From Microbacterium sp. Root553 (GTDB taxonomy: Bacteria; Actinomycetota; Actinomycetes; Actinomycetales; Microbacteriaceae): a stretch of 64,000 bases of DNA. Positions 1 through 10,300 of this stretch are shown in pieces. The position numbers and the translations under genes are program-made. Below the pieces are notes generated by a model that saw only the letters and a list, made by a program, of their open reading frames with translations, searched no databases and had not been told where the DNA came from. Position 1 is the stretch's first letter, and every line of letters begins with the position of its first letter. The stretch covers positions 2,915,977 to 2,979,976 of the forward strand of contig NZ_LMFY01000001.1 of NCBI RefSeq assembly GCF_001426995.1. Direction: 5' to 3'.

Positions 1-2
1 CC

Positions 3-563
3 GAGACGTCTCTGGTGCTGTTCTCCGATGCCGATGCCGGGCGGGTGATCAACGCCTTCGTCACCCCGCGCGACGGCGGCGAGGTGTATGCCTGCGCCGA
101 GGGCTGCGAGCTGTTCGAAGACGATGCGGTCGAGCTGTATGTCTCGGCCGGTGCGTTCCCCGACGTCGCGGGGTTGTCCGTCGACCAGGCCACGAAGACC
201 CTCACCGACAAGCAGCTCCAGGTCAGCGGAGACATCCAGTACGTCTCGAGCGAGGACGTCGACAAGGATCGCGTCATCGGCGTCGCCGATCGCGCCGAAG
301 AGGGCAACTGGCGCCCCGGTGACCAGGTCCAGCTCATCGTGTCGACGGGCCCTCCCCTGTTCCCCGTCCCGGATGTCACCGGGATGAGCCGGGACGAAGC
401 CGCGCAGGCGATTCGCGATGCGGGCTTCGAGCCCACCTGGAACGGCATCTGGAACGCCTTCCCGAACGACTTCACCGAGGTCACCGGATCGGATCCGGGC
501 GAGGGTGAGCAGCGACGCAAGGGGACGAAGATCACCCTGCAGATCCGCAGCAGCGCCTTCTAG
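3..563 (+). CDS. Ser/Thr protein kinase, C-terminal PASTA-domain part (partial, PknL-like)
   Basis: The reading frame is open from the left edge, so only the C-terminal end (about 187 residues) is present. It holds tandem PASTA-type repeats: one fragment near the edge, one starting around FPDVAGLSVDQA, and one starting at VPDVTGMSRDEAAQAI and running to the stop at 561-563. PASTA repeats form the extracellular sensor of PknB/StkP-type membrane kinases and bind peptidoglycan fragments or lipid II. The kinase and transmembrane domains must lie to the left. The neighbours aroG, plsC and fadD match the M. tuberculosis pknL neighbourhood (Rv2176-Rv2187, from memory), so a PknL-type kinase is the best guess. 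Family assignment is firm; the exact orthologue is inferred. Confidence 0.85.
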   Translation, partial: ETSLVLFSDADAGRVINAFVTPRDGGEVYACAEGCELFEDDAVELYVSAGAFPDVAGLSVDQATKTLTDKQLQVSGDIQYVSSEDVDKDRVIGVADRAEEGNWRPGDQVQLIVSTGPPLFPVPDVTGMSRDEAAQAIRDAGFEPTWNGIWNAFPNDFTEVTGSDPGEGEQRRKGTKITLQIRSSAF

Positions 564-615
564 CCGCGTGACGGCGGCCGTCGCTGCACAGCTCCTCCGG
601 CGCACCGATCAACGA

Positions 616-650
616 GAACCGCCCTCCCGGAGACTCCGGGAGGGCGGTTC
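616..650. terminator. bidirectional hairpin terminator between kinase and aroG
   Basis: A perfect 15-bp inverted repeat (GAACCGCCCTCCCGG and its complement) with a 5-nt loop sits between the convergent kinase and DAHP synthase genes. There is no long T run, which is usual in high-GC actinobacteria. Confidence 0.85.
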
Positions 651-666
651 TGTCGTCGGTCAGGGA

Positions 667-2007
667 TCAGCGCTTCTCGAGCTCCTCGGCCACGAGGAAC
701 GCGAGCTCGAGCGACTGCATGTGGTTCAGGCGCGGATCGCACAGGCTCTCGTAGCGGGTCGCGAGAGCCGCCTCGTCGATGTGCTCCGATCCACCGAGGC
801 ACTCGGTGACGTCGTCACCCGTGAGCTCGACGTGGATGCCGCCGGGGAACGTGCCGACGGCGCGATGCGCCTCGAAGAATCCGCGCACCTCGTCCACGAC
901 GTCGTCGAAGCGGCGCGTCTTGTATCCGGTCGGCGTGGTGATGCCGTTGCCGTGCATCGGGTCGGTCACCCAGAGCGGCTGGGCGCCGGAGTCGCGGACC
1001 GCCTCGAGCAGCGGGGGAAGCGCGTCGCGGATCTTGCCCGCACCCATCCGGGTGATGAACGTCAGCCTTCCGGGCTCGCGGTTCGGGTCGAGCTTGTCGA
1101 TCAGCGCGAGAGCGGTCTCGGGGGTCGTGGTCGGTCCGAGCTTCACGCCGATCGGGTTGCGGATCTTCGAGAAGTAGTCGACGTGCGCACCGTCGAGCTC
1201 GCGCGTGCGCTCACCGATCCACAGGAAGTGCGCCGAGGTGTTGTACGGCGTGTCCGTGCGGGAGTCGATGCGGGTCATCGGGCGCTCGTAGTCCATGAGC
1301 AGTCCCTCGTGCCCGGTGAAGAACTCGACGCGCTTGAGCTCGTCGAAGTCGGCACCCGCCGCCTCCATGAACTTGATCGCGCGATCGATCTCCGCCGCCA
1401 TGCGCTCGTACCGCTGGTTGGCCGGGTTCTGCGCGAAGCCCTTGTTCCAGGAGTGCACCTCGCGCAGGTCGGCGAAGCCCCCCTGCGTGAACGCCCGGAT
1501 GAGGTTCAGCGTCGAGGCGGCCGTGTGGTACCCCTGCAGCAGGCGACCCGGATCGGGCTGACGCGACAGCTCGGTGAAGTCGTACCCGTTGACGATGTCG
1601 CCGCGGTAGGCGGGCAGTGTGACGTCGCCGCGCGTCTCCGTGTCGCTCGAACGGGGCTTCGCGAACTGCCCTGCCATGCGGCCCATCTTGACGATCGGCA
1701 TCGATGCGCCGTACGTGAGCACGACCGCCATCTGCAGGACGGTCTTGATGCGGTTGCGGATCTGCTCGGCGGTCGCGCCGGCGAACGTCTCGGCGCAGTC
1801 GCCGCCCTGAAGCAGGAACGCCTGTCCGGATGCCGCACGCGCGAGACGGTCGCGGAGGTTGTCGACCTCGCCGGCGAACACCAGCGGCGGGAGCGCCCCG
1901 ATCTGCGTGGAGACCTCGGCGACGCGCTCTGCGTCCGCCCACTGAGGCTGCTGCTTGATCGGGAGCGAACGCCACGCATCAAGCGCGTCGATGTGGTGCT
2001 GGAGCAT
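667..2007 (-). CDS. aroG: class II 3-deoxy-7-phosphoheptulonate synthase (DAHP synthase)
   Basis: This 446-aa enzyme condenses phosphoenolpyruvate and erythrose-4-phosphate, the first step of the shikimate pathway. It is the class II (plant/mycobacterial) type: the LLQGGDCAE segment near residue 66 and the KMGRMAGQFAKPRSS segment are family signatures, and the length is normal. The ATG start at 2007 has no Shine-Dalgarno sequence. Instead a TAGGCT -10 box ends six bases upstream, so the mRNA is probably leaderless. The gene converges on the kinase at a shared terminator. tyrA of the same pathway lies far away at 41-42 kb. The class II assignment is certain; the symbol follows mycobacterial usage. 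Confidence 0.96.
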   Translation of the reverse strand: MLQHHIDALDAWRSLPIKQQPQWADAERVAEVSTQIGALPPLVFAGEVDNLRDRLARAASGQAFLLQGGDCAETFAGATAEQIRNRIKTVLQMAVVLTYGASMPIVKMGRMAGQFAKPRSSDTETRGDVTLPAYRGDIVNGYDFTELSRQPDPGRLLQGYHTAASTLNLIRAFTQGGFADLREVHSWNKGFAQNPANQRYERMAAEIDRAIKFMEAAGADFDELKRVEFFTGHEGLLMDYERPMTRIDSRTDTPYNTSAHFLWIGERTRELDGAHVDYFSKIRNPIGVKLGPTTTPETALALIDKLDPNREPGRLTFITRMGAGKIRDALPPLLEAVRDSGAQPLWVTDPMHGNGITTPTGYKTRRFDDVVDEVRGFFEAHRAVGTFPGGIHVELTGDDVTECLGGSEHIDEAALATRYESLCDPRLNHMQSLELAFLVAEELEKR

Positions 2008-2013
2008 GAGACC

Positions 2014-2019
2014 AGCCTA
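2014..2019 (-). promoter_or_regulatory. -10 box (TAGGCT) for leaderless aroG
   Basis: TAGGCT on the minus strand ends exactly six bases before the aroG ATG. That spacing puts the transcription start at or next to the start codon. Confidence 0.55.
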
Positions 2020-2044
2020 GTGCGCGCGTGGCGCGCCGGATGCC

Positions 2045-2842
2045 TCAGGACCGCTGTGTGACGCGGGCCGGAAGACGGTCTTTCACGGTCGACGCGTACA
2101 CGTCGTCGTACTGCTGCTCGCCGAGGCGGTGGAGGGCGACCATGATCTCGTCGGTGACCGAGCGGAGGATGTATCTGTCGTTCTCCATGCCCGCGTATCG
2201 CGAGAAGTCGAGGGGCTCGCCGATCACGATGCCGACCCGAACGACACGGGGCAGCCGCTGCCCGATCGGCATCGCGGTGTCGGTGTCCACCATGATCACG
2301 GGGACGACGGGGACCTTCGCCTCCAGCGCCATCCGGGCGATGCCCGTGCGACCCCGATAGAGTCTGCCGTCGGGACTGCGGGTCCCCTCCGGGTAGATCC
2401 CGAGGAGGTCGCCTCGACCGAGCACCTGGAGGCCGGTGTTGAGGGATGCCTCCGAGGCCTTGCCGCCGGAGCGATCGATGGGGATCTGCCCCGTGGCCTT
2501 CATGAAGAACTTGGTCGCCCAGCCCTTGAGTCCGCGCCCGGTGAAGTAGTCGCTCTTCGCGAGGAAGGACATGGGACGGTCGATCATCAGCGGCAGGAAG
2601 ATCGAGTCCGCGAAGGACAGGTGGTTGCTGGCGAGGATCGCGGCGCCGTTCGCGGGGATGTTCGCACGCCCGACGACCCATGGGCGGAACACCGCTTTGA
2701 CCACGGGACCGATCGCGACGTACTTCATCAGCCAGTAGAACATCGAGGTGAAGTCTAGCGCCGAGACCGCGATCCGCCGCGCACGGAACGACAGCTCCGC
2801 CATGGGCGACTGGGTTTCATCAACCGTGCGACCGAGTCTCAT
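2045..2842 (-). CDS. plsC: 1-acyl-sn-glycerol-3-phosphate acyltransferase (PlsC family)
   Basis: A 265-aa membrane-associated acyltransferase of phospholipid synthesis, transferring an acyl chain to lysophosphatidic acid. The catalytic NHxxxxD motif is seen as SNHLSFAD and the substrate-binding block as YPEGTRSPDG; an FPYG/FVAK-like segment, FLAKSDYF, lies between them. Length is typical. The start is uncertain: the first ATG (2842) lacks a ribosome binding site and abuts a TAGGGT element, and an in-frame ATG at 2803 (MAELSF) is a credible alternative. The gene is divergent from the acyl-CoA ligase, which may supply or process the same acyl groups. The M. tuberculosis counterpart would be Rv2182c (from memory). 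Confidence 0.9.
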   Translation of the reverse strand: MRLGRTVDETQSPMAELSFRARRIAVSALDFTSMFYWLMKYVAIGPVVKAVFRPWVVGRANIPANGAAILASNHLSFADSIFLPLMIDRPMSFLAKSDYFTGRGLKGWATKFFMKATGQIPIDRSGGKASEASLNTGLQVLGRGDLLGIYPEGTRSPDGRLYRGRTGIARMALEAKVPVVPVIMVDTDTAMPIGQRLPRVVRVGIVIGEPLDFSRYAGMENDRYILRSVTDEIMVALHRLGEQQYDDVYASTVKDRLPARVTQRS

Positions 2843-2893
2843 ACCCTAGACTCGGGTGCAACCCAGTGCCCGACCGGTACCGAAGGAGCTGCC

Positions 2894-4726
2894 GTGGTCC
2901 AATTCGAAGTCCCCGCCGTCGTCCCCGCCGATCCCGATGCGAACATCGCCGACCTGCTGGCCCAGCGCGTCGCGGCGACGCCGGATCGCCCGCTCTTCTC
3001 CGTTCCGGATGGCGAGGGATGGCGCGACATCAGCGCCTCTGCCTTCGAGACCGCGGTGATCGCCCTGGCCAAGGGCCTCGTCGCAGCCGGCATCCAACCC
3101 GGCGAGAAGGTCGGTTTCCTCGCGCGCACCACCTACGAGTGGACGCTCGTCGATTTCGCGCTCTTCTACGCGGGTGCCGTGATGGTCCCGATCTACGAGA
3201 CCAGCTCGCCGTCGCAGATCCAGTGGATCCTCGAGGACTCCGGCGCCATCGCGCTGATCGTCGAGTCCCCCGAGCACTTCGCCCGACTCGACGAGGTGCG
3301 CGGCGATCTGCCCCTGCTCCGCGAGGTCTGGCAGCTGCATCTCGGCGCGATCGACACGCTCACGGCGCAGGGCGCATCGGTCTCGGATGCCGAGATCGAA
3401 CGCCTGCGCGGCATCGCGGTCGGCTCCGACATCGCCACGCTGATCTACACGTCCGGCTCCACGGGCCGCCCGAAGGGCTGCGTGCTGACCCACAGCAACT
3501 TCGTCGAGCTGTCGCGCAACTCCGCCAAGGCCCTGGATGCCGTCGTGCAGACGCCCGGGTCGTCCACGCTGCTGTTCATCACGACGGCGCACGTGTTCGC
3601 CCGCTTCATCTCGATCCTCAACATCCACGCCGGCGTGCGCACCGGGCACCAGCCGGACACACGACAGCTGCTTCCGGCACTCGGATCGTTCAAGCCGACA
3701 TTCCTGCTCGCCGTCCCCCGCGTCTTCGAGAAGGTCTACAACTCCGCAGAGCAGAAAGCGGAGGCCGGCGGCAAGGGCAAGATCTTCCGCGCCGCCGCGG
3801 ATGTCGCGATCCAGCACTCCAAGCTGCTCGAGGAGGGGAAGAGCATCCCGTTCGGGACGAAGCTGAAGTTCGCCCTGTTCGACAAGCTCGTCTACGGCAA
3901 GCTGCGGGATGCCATGGGCGGTCGCATCGTGTACGCGGTCTCAGGCTCCGCTCCGCTCGGAGCGCGCCTCGGGCACTTCTTCCACAGTCTCGGCGTCGTG
4001 ATCCTCGAGGGCTACGGCCTCACCGAGACCACCGCGCCCGCGACCGTCAACCTCGCCGACAAGTCCAAGATCGGCACGGTCGGCCCCTCGCTCCCCGGCG
4101 TGGGAGTGCGGCTCGCAGACGACGGTGAGATCGAGGTGAAGGGCGTCAACGTCTTCAAGGAGTACTGGAACAACCCCGAGGCGACCGCCGCGGCGTTCAG
4201 CGACGACGGCTGGTTCCACACCGGTGACATCGGCAGCTTCGACTCCGAGGGGTTCCTCACCATCACCGGCCGCAAGAAGGAGATCATCGTGACGGCGGGC
4301 GGCAAGAACGTCGCACCGGCGGCTCTCGAGGATCCGATCCGCGCGAACCCGATCATCGGACAGGTCGTGGTCGTCGGCGACCAGCGCCCCTTCATCTCGG
4401 CCCTGATCACCCTCGACCCCGAGATGCTGCCGACCTGGCTCGCCAACGCCGGGCTGCCGAAGGACATGTCGCTGGCGGATGCAGCGACCGATGACACCGT
4501 GCGCGCCGAGATCCAGAAAGCCGTGGATGCCGCCAACTCCCGCGTCTCGCGCGCCGAGTCCATCCGCAAGTTCACGATCCTCGACAGCGAATGGACCGAG
4601 GCCTCCGGGCACCTGACGCCGAAGCTGTCGATCAAGCGGAACGTGATCATGAGCGACTTCGCCGATGAGATCTCGGCGATCTACGACGAGCCGGTCACCA
4701 CCACGAACGTCGCCATCGGCGGCTGA
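2894..4726 (+). CDS. long-chain fatty acid--CoA ligase (FadD15-like AMP-binding enzyme)
   Basis: This 610-aa enzyme activates fatty acids to acyl-CoA through an acyl-adenylate. The AMP-binding P-loop is YTSGSTGRPKG (about residues 182-192). The YGLTET motif and the hinge GWFHTGDIG followed by GRKKEIIVTAGGKNV are intact. The start is GTG at 2894, with AAGGAG five bases upstream. The C-terminal RESIKRN-like Lys region (LTPKLSIKRN) is present. The large cytoplasmic long-chain class and its position beside plsC agree with mycobacterial FadD15. Substrate chain length cannot be read from sequence. Confidence 0.95.
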   Translation: MVQFEVPAVVPADPDANIADLLAQRVAATPDRPLFSVPDGEGWRDISASAFETAVIALAKGLVAAGIQPGEKVGFLARTTYEWTLVDFALFYAGAVMVPIYETSSPSQIQWILEDSGAIALIVESPEHFARLDEVRGDLPLLREVWQLHLGAIDTLTAQGASVSDAEIERLRGIAVGSDIATLIYTSGSTGRPKGCVLTHSNFVELSRNSAKALDAVVQTPGSSTLLFITTAHVFARFISILNIHAGVRTGHQPDTRQLLPALGSFKPTFLLAVPRVFEKVYNSAEQKAEAGGKGKIFRAAADVAIQHSKLLEEGKSIPFGTKLKFALFDKLVYGKLRDAMGGRIVYAVSGSAPLGARLGHFFHSLGVVILEGYGLTETTAPATVNLADKSKIGTVGPSLPGVGVRLADDGEIEVKGVNVFKEYWNNPEATAAAFSDDGWFHTGDIGSFDSEGFLTITGRKKEIIVTAGGKNVAPAALEDPIRANPIIGQVVVVGDQRPFISALITLDPEMLPTWLANAGLPKDMSLADAATDDTVRAEIQKAVDAANSRVSRAESIRKFTILDSEWTEASGHLTPKLSIKRNVIMSDFADEISAIYDEPVTTTNVAIGG

Positions 4727-4740
4727 GCGGCACACCCCCA

Positions 4741-4783
4741 TCACGAGAGAGGCCCCGCCGTCACGGCGGGGCCTCTCTCGTGA
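4741..4783. terminator. bidirectional terminator between acyl-CoA ligase and def
   Basis: A perfect 20-bp inverted repeat with a TCA loop between two convergent genes. It is the longest perfect stem in the window. Confidence 0.9.
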
Positions 4784-4793
4784 TCCGGAGCGG

Positions 4794-5285
4794 TCAGAAC
4801 CAGGCGCTCTCGCGCACTTCGCGCATGGCGCGCTTGCGCGTCTCGGCGTCGAGCCTGTTGAGGTAGAGCGTGCCGTCGAGGTGATCCGTCTCGTGCTGCA
4901 GCGCCTGGGCCAACAGGCCGTCGCCCTCCAGGACGACAGGCTCGCCGTCGAGGTCGATCCCCTCGACACGGGCCCACGGATGACGCAGGGCATCGTGCCA
5001 CAGTCCGGGAACGGACAGGCATCCCTCTCCCGTCGGGACCGGCTCGCCACGCACCTCGGTGAGCACGGGGTTCAGCACGTAACCGATGTCGCCGTCGATG
5101 TTGTAGCTGAAGGCGCGGAGCGCCACACCGATCTGCGGAGCGGCCACACCGGCACGGCCGGGGAGCTCGACCGTGTCGATCAGGTCGGCGACCAGTGCCC
5201 GCACGCCGTCGTCGATCGCGCCGATCGGCGCACACACCGTGCGCAGCACCGGGTCTCCGAAGACGCGGATCTCGCGAACCGTCAT
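4794..5285 (-). CDS. def: peptide deformylase
   Basis: This 163-aa metalloenzyme removes the formyl group from the N-terminal Met of nascent proteins. All three motifs are present: GVAAPQIG (46-53), EGCLSVPG with the metal-ligand Cys at 89, and QHETDHLDG with the two metal His at 131 and 135. The start ATG overlaps the TGA of the upstream MinD-like gene by one base (TGATG), so translation is probably coupled. Actinobacteria often carry more than one def; whether this is the main copy cannot be told here. Confidence 0.96.
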   Translation of the reverse strand: MTVREIRVFGDPVLRTVCAPIGAIDDGVRALVADLIDTVELPGRAGVAAPQIGVALRAFSYNIDGDIGYVLNPVLTEVRGEPVPTGEGCLSVPGLWHDALRHPWARVEGIDLDGEPVVLEGDGLLAQALQHETDHLDGTLYLNRLDAETRKRAMREVRESAWF

Positions 5286-7315
5286 CAGGCGTCCTTCGCC
5301 CGGAGTCCCTCGACGAGGAGCGCCGCGAGCTCCCGCGCCGCCACCCGCGTCTCGGGCTGCAGGTTCGCGAAGACGATCGTCCCGCCCCCGGCGATCTGCG
5401 CGTCGTACGGCATGCGCACGACCTTCTTGGCGCGGGTGCGGAAGTGCGCCTCGAGCTCGTTCAACCGCACGAGCGGGGCGCCCGGGGTCGACTGGTTGAG
5501 CACCACGACTGCGTCCCGCGCCTGGTCGGCGTATCCGTTGCTCTCCAGCCAGGTGAGGGTCTCGGATGCGAGACGCGCCTCGTCGACGCTCAGCCCCGAC
5601 ACGATCACGATCTGGTCGGCGAGGTCGAGCGTGGCCGACATCACCGAGTGGACGATGCCGGTGCCGGTGTCGGTGAGGACCAGCGAATAGTAATGCGCCG
5701 CCACCCCCGCGACATCGCGGTAGTCGCTGTCGCTGAAAGCCTCCGCGATCCGCGGATCCGAGTCCGAGGCGAGCACGTCCAGCCGCGTCGCATCGCGCGC
5801 GACGATCGCCGAGATGTCATGGTAGCCGCGGACCTCGTCATGGATGCGGACGAGGTCTCGCACCGAGCGCTTGTGGTTCGGTCGCACGACCCGATCGGCG
5901 AGAGTGCCCCGGTCAGGATTCGCGTCGACGGCGATCACCCGATCGTCCCTGGCATCTGCGAGGGCCATACCCAGCAGAGCGGTGATGGTCGTCTTTCCCA
6001 CGCCGCCCTTGCGGGAGAGCACGGGGACGAAACGGGCGTTCCCCACGATCGGGGCCGCGATCCGCGCGCTGAGCGCCTTGCGCTCACGCGCACGTCGTCC
6101 GTCGCCGATGTTGATGCGGCGTCCGGAGATCGTGTAGAGGAAGTGACTCCAGGCGCCCTCCGGTTCCGGCTTGCTGACGCGGTGCGGATCGAGCAGGCGA
6201 TCCGCGGTGAGCAGGTCCGCGCTCTCCCGGGAGGAGTCCTCGAGGTCGTCCAGCCTCTTCGAGGTGAGCTGCACGTCCGTGCGCGCGGCCCGACCGCCGC
6301 GCGGTGCGAGGGGTGCGCTCTTCGATGTGTCCACTGTCGAACTCTCCTTCTTGGCGAGCGATGCCGCTGCCGCGGATCTGCGGGAGGTGGGCACGGATGC
6401 GGTGTCGGCGCGTGCGCGGGCGACGAAGGCCGCCGCCGCAGCGGCATCCGCCGCATCGGCCGCAGCCGTGTCGACAGTGATGGTGACCGGCTCCGGGGCG
6501 GGCGCGGGCTCGGGCTCGGCATCCGGCTCGGACTCGCGCTCGATCTCCCGCTCCGGCTCGACCTCAGGCTCGACCTGCAGCTCCGGCTCGACCTCAGGCT
6601 CGACCTGCAGCTCCGGCTCGACCTCAAGCTCGACCTGCAGCTCCGGCTCGACCTCAGGCTCGATCTGCGGCTCCGGCTCGGCATCCGGCTCAGGCGCGAT
6701 CTCAGCGACACCCGCATCGATCTCCGGCTCCGTCTCAGCCATCAGCTCCGGCTCTGCTTCTCGCGCAGGTTCGAGTTCGGTCTCCGCCGGTCCGGCGTCC
6801 GCCTCGGCCTCGGTGGGTTCCAGCTCCGGCTCAGGCTCGGGGTCCGGCTCGGCATCCAGCTCGGGCTCGGCATCCAGCTCGCCCTCGGCAGCCGACTCCG
6901 GCTCGAGTTCGACCTCAGCCTCAGCCTCAGCCTCAGCCTCAGCCTCAGCCTCAGCCTCAGCCTCAGCCTCAGCAGTCGATTCGGGCTCGGGCTCGGTCCG
7001 GGGTTCCGACTCGACGGGAAGCTCGATGATCATCGGCGCGCTGCCCAGCGCCGGCGGCGAAGCGATGCCCGCCGCGAGAGTCTCCGCAGCCGCCTTCGAT
7101 GCGGCGACCGGCTCGTCGACGATGAGGTCGGCGATCACCTCACCGTCGACGACGCCGTCGTCCTCGAGGTCGTCATCGTCGTCCGTCGGCAGAACCACGC
7201 TCACCTGAGCGGTGTTGCCGAGGATGCTGATGTGCGAGGTGTCCAGGGATGCGGCGTCGTCGAGCACCCCTCGGGACTCCTCGTCCGGCGTATCTGCCAC
7301 TTTCTTCGGGGTCAC
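5285..7315 (-). CDS. MinD/ParA-type ATPase with long acidic Glu/Pro/Ala repeat N-terminus (EspI-like)
   Basis: About 676 aa. The C-terminal half is a deviant-Walker ATPase: [19 protein letters not shown] for the P-loop, then [12 protein letters not shown] and [10 protein letters not shown]. The N-terminal half is low complexity: four 30-bp units encoding [10 protein letters not shown], a run of about ten Glu-Ala dipeptides, and Ala-rich stretches. This layout (disordered acidic or Pro/Ala-rich tail plus MinD-like domain) resembles the ESX-associated EspI proteins of mycobacteria, but no ESX genes are near. The likely start is GTG at 7315, with GGAG seven bases upstream; the longer frame to 7375 would begin inside the preceding hairpin. 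The gene is followed directly by def. Function is unknown beyond ATPase. Confidence 0.85.
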   Translation of the reverse strand: MTPKKVADTPDEESRGVLDDAASLDTSHISILGNTAQVSVVLPTDDDDDLEDDGVVDGEVIADLIVDEPVAASKAAAETLAAGIASPPALGSAPMIIELPVESEPRTEPEPESTAEAEAEAEAEAEAEAEAEAEVELEPESAAEGELDAEPELDAEPDPEPEPELEPTEAEADAGPAETELEPAREAEPELMAETEPEIDAGVAEIAPEPDAEPEPQIEPEVEPELQVELEVEPELQVEPEVEPELQVEPEVEPEREIERESEPDAEPEPAPAPEPVTITVDTAAADAADAAAAAAFVARARADTASVPTSRRSAAAASLAKKESSTVDTSKSAPLAPRGGRAARTDVQLTSKRLDDLEDSSRESADLLTADRLLDPHRVSKPEPEGAWSHFLYTISGRRINIGDGRRARERKALSARIAAPIVGNARFVPVLSRKGGVGKTTITALLGMALADARDDRVIAVDANPDRGTLADRVVRPNHKRSVRDLVRIHDEVRGYHDISAIVARDATRLDVLASDSDPRIAEAFSDSDYRDVAGVAAHYYSLVLTDTGTGIVHSVMSATLDLADQIVIVSGLSVDEARLASETLTWLESNGYADQARDAVVVLNQSTPGAPLVRLNELEAHFRTRAKKVVRMPYDAQIAGGGTIVFANLQPETRVAARELAALLVEGLRAKDA
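6551..6670. repeat. four tandem 30-bp repeats inside the MinD-like gene
   Basis: Four head-to-tail 30-bp units, the last two slightly diverged, encode [10 protein letters not shown] decapeptides. They are likely to vary in copy number between strains. Confidence 0.9.
6915..6974. repeat. hexanucleotide (TCAGCC) repeat encoding Glu-Ala
   Basis: Nine perfect and one imperfect copy of TCAGCC, coding for alternating Glu-Ala on the minus strand. Hexamer slippage would change the tail length without breaking the frame. Confidence 0.95.
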
Positions 7316-7329
7316 GTCGTCGCTCCAAG

Positions 7330-7378
7330 CTTGTGCGGGCCTCGGGTGCGCTGGTGAGCGCGGCCTCGCCCGCACAAG
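7330..7378 (-). terminator. stem-loop between pyruvate carboxylase and MinD-like gene
   Basis: A 10-bp inverted repeat (CTTGTGCGGG / CCCGCACAAG) encloses a 29-nt GC-rich loop just after the pyc stop. It is a plausible terminator or attenuating structure between two co-oriented genes. Confidence 0.5.
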
Positions 7379-7379
7379 A

Positions 7380-10300
7380 TTAGTGCGCGGGAGTGATCAC
7401 GACCAAAAGATCTCCCGCTTCCACCTGCTGGGTGGCGCCGATCGCGAGACGTCCGATCACGCCGTCGACCGTCGCGGTGATGGCGGCCTCCATCTTCATC
7501 GCCTCTATGGACGCGACCGGCTCACCGGCGCGCACCGAGGTCCCGACGTCGACCTTGAGCGTGACGACCCCCGAGAACGGGGCCGCGATCTGACCGGGCA
7601 CTGAGGTGTCGGCCTTCTCGACCTCGTGGGCTTCGACCGCCACGGATCGATCGCGCACGAACACCGGACGCAGCTGCCCGTTCAGTGTCGTCATCACCGT
7701 GCGCATGCCCTTGTCGTCCGCGTCGCCGATCGCCTCGAGGCCGACGAACAGCTGCACGCCACGGTCGATCTCGACCCGGTGCTCCTGACCTTGGACGAGG
7801 CCGTAGAGGTAGTCCGAGGTGTCGAGCACGGAGAGGTCGCCGTACTGCTCGCGCACCTGGGCGAACTCGCGGGTGGGTGCGGGAAAGAGCAGAGCGTTGA
7901 GTCGCGCGCGTCGTGACGCGCTGTCACCCGTGAGGGCGGCCTCGTCGTCCTCGGAGATGTCCGTGAGACCGACCCGCACCGAGCGTCCGGCGAGCACCTT
8001 GGTGCGGAACGGCTCCGGCCACCCGCCCGGCAGCTCGCCGAGTTCACCAGCCATGAACCCGACGACGGAATCCGGGACGTCGTACTTCTGGGGGTTCGCC
8101 TCGAAGTCCGCGGGGTCCGCCTTCACCGCCGCGAGATGCAGCGCGAGATCCCCGACCACCTTCGACGACGGCGTCACCTTGGGAACGCGGCCGAGGATGC
8201 GGTCGGCGGCGGCGTACATGTCCTCGATGAGCTCGAAGTCATCGGCGAGTCCCAGCGCCTTCGCCTGCTGACGCAGGTTCGAGAGCTGTCCACCCGGGAT
8301 CTCGTGGTGGTAGACGCGTCCGGTGGGTCCGGGCAGACCCGACTCGAACGGCGCGTAGACGCGGCGCACCGCCTCCCAGTAGGGCTCGAGATCCGAGACG
8401 CGGTCGAGGTCGAGCCCGCTGTCGCGCTCGGTGTGCGCGAGTGCGGCCACGAGCGATGACAGGGACGGCTGGCTGGTCGTCCCCGACAGCGGAGCGGATG
8501 CCGCATCCACAGCGTCGACGCCGACGGCGCTGGCCGCGAGGAGCGTCGCGAGCTGGCCACCTGCGGTGTCGTGCGTGTGCAGGTGCACGGGCAGGTCGAA
8601 GCGCTCGCGCAGCGCGGTGACGAGAGTCGCCGCCGCCGCCGGCCGCAGGAGCCCCGCCATGTCCTTGATCGCGATGATGTGCGCGCCGGCGGCGACGATC
8701 TGATCCGCGAGCGCCAGGTAGTAGTCGAGGGTGTAGAGATCCTCAGACGGATTCAGCAGGTCGCCCGTGTAGCAGAGCGCCACCTCGGCCACGGCCGTTC
8801 CGGTGCGCCGCACCGCCTCGATCGCGGGGCGCATCTGTTCGATGTCGTTCAGCGCGTCGAAGATGCGGAAGATGTCCACCCCGCTGTCGGCCGCCTCCCT
8901 GACGAAGGCGTCGGTGACCGCGGTGGGGTACGGGGTGTAGCCGACCGTGTTGCGTCCGCGGAGCAGCATCTGGATCGCGACGTTGGGCAGTGCGGCGCGA
9001 AGCCGATCGAGGCGCTCCCAGGGGTCCTCACCGAGGAACCGCAGCGCCACGTCGTAGGTCGCCCCTCCCCAGGCCTCGACCGACAGCAGCTCGGGCGTCA
9101 GTCGGGCGATGTGCGGCGCGACGGCGACGAGGTCCCGCGTGCGCACCCGGGTCGCGAGCAGCGACTGGTGGGCGTCGCGGAACGTCGTGTCGGTGATCGC
9201 GAGCGCGGTCTGCGCGCGCAGATCCTTCGCGAACCCTTCGGGCCCGAGCTCGAGGAGCCGCTGCCGCGACCCCGCCACCGGCTCGCTCGCCGGGTCGGTC
9301 CGCGGGAGCTTGGCCCTCGGATCCAGAGCGCCGGGGTGCGCGCCGTGCGGCTTGTTGACCGTGACGTCGACCAGCCAGTTCAGGATCTTGGTCCCGCGGT
9401 CCTTCGACTCGCGACCGCGCAGCAGATCGGGGCGCTCGTCGATGAACGAGGTGCTCACGTCGCCCGCGATGAACGCCTCGTCCTCGAGCAGCGCCTGCAG
9501 GAAGGGGATGTTGGTCGACACCCCGCGGATGCGGAACTCCGCGAGCGCGCGCCGCGCACGAGCGACGGCCGCCGGGTAGTCGCGCCCGCGGCAGGTCAGC
9601 TTGGCCAGCATCGAATCGAAGTGCGGACTGATCTGCGCGCCCTGATGCACGGTGCCGCCGTCGAGTCGGATGCCCGCGCCGCCGGGTGAACGGTACGTCG
9701 TGATCTTGCCGGTGTCCGGTCGGAATCCCTGCGTGGGGTCTTCGGTGGTGATCCGGCACTGCAGCGCGGCGCCCCGGACGTGCAGGTTCTGCTGCTCCAG
9801 CCCGAGCTCGGCGAGCGTCTGGCCCGCGGCGATGCGCATCTGGCTCTGCACGAGGTCGACGTCCGTGACCTCTTCCGTCACGGTGTGCTCCACCTGGATC
9901 CGGGGATTCATCTCGATGAAGACGACCTCGCCGGACCTCTCCCCCGCGGTCTCGAGCAGGAACTCCACGGTCCCCGCGTTCTCGTAGCCGATCGACCGGG
10001 CGAACGCCACGGCGTAGCCGTGCAGAGCCGTGCGGATGCCGTCGTCGAGGTTCGGCGCCGGAGCGATCTCGACGACCTTCTGATGCCGGCGCTGCACGGA
10101 GCAGTCGCGCTCGAAGAGGTGGACGGTCTCGCCGGTCTTGTCGGCGAGGATCTGCACCTCGATGTGCCGGGGGCGCAGCACCGCCTGCTCGAGGAACATC
10201 CGCGGGTCCCCGAACGCGCTGCCCGCCTCACGCATGGCCTCGGCGAGGGCGGGGGCGAGTTCGGCCGCCGACTCGACGCGACGCATGCCACGACCGCCCC

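Noticed and set aside
5195..7357. 720-aa plus-strand ORF opposite the MinD-like gene
   Set aside because: A shadow of the minus-strand gene produced by its repeat composition; no domain and no start signal.
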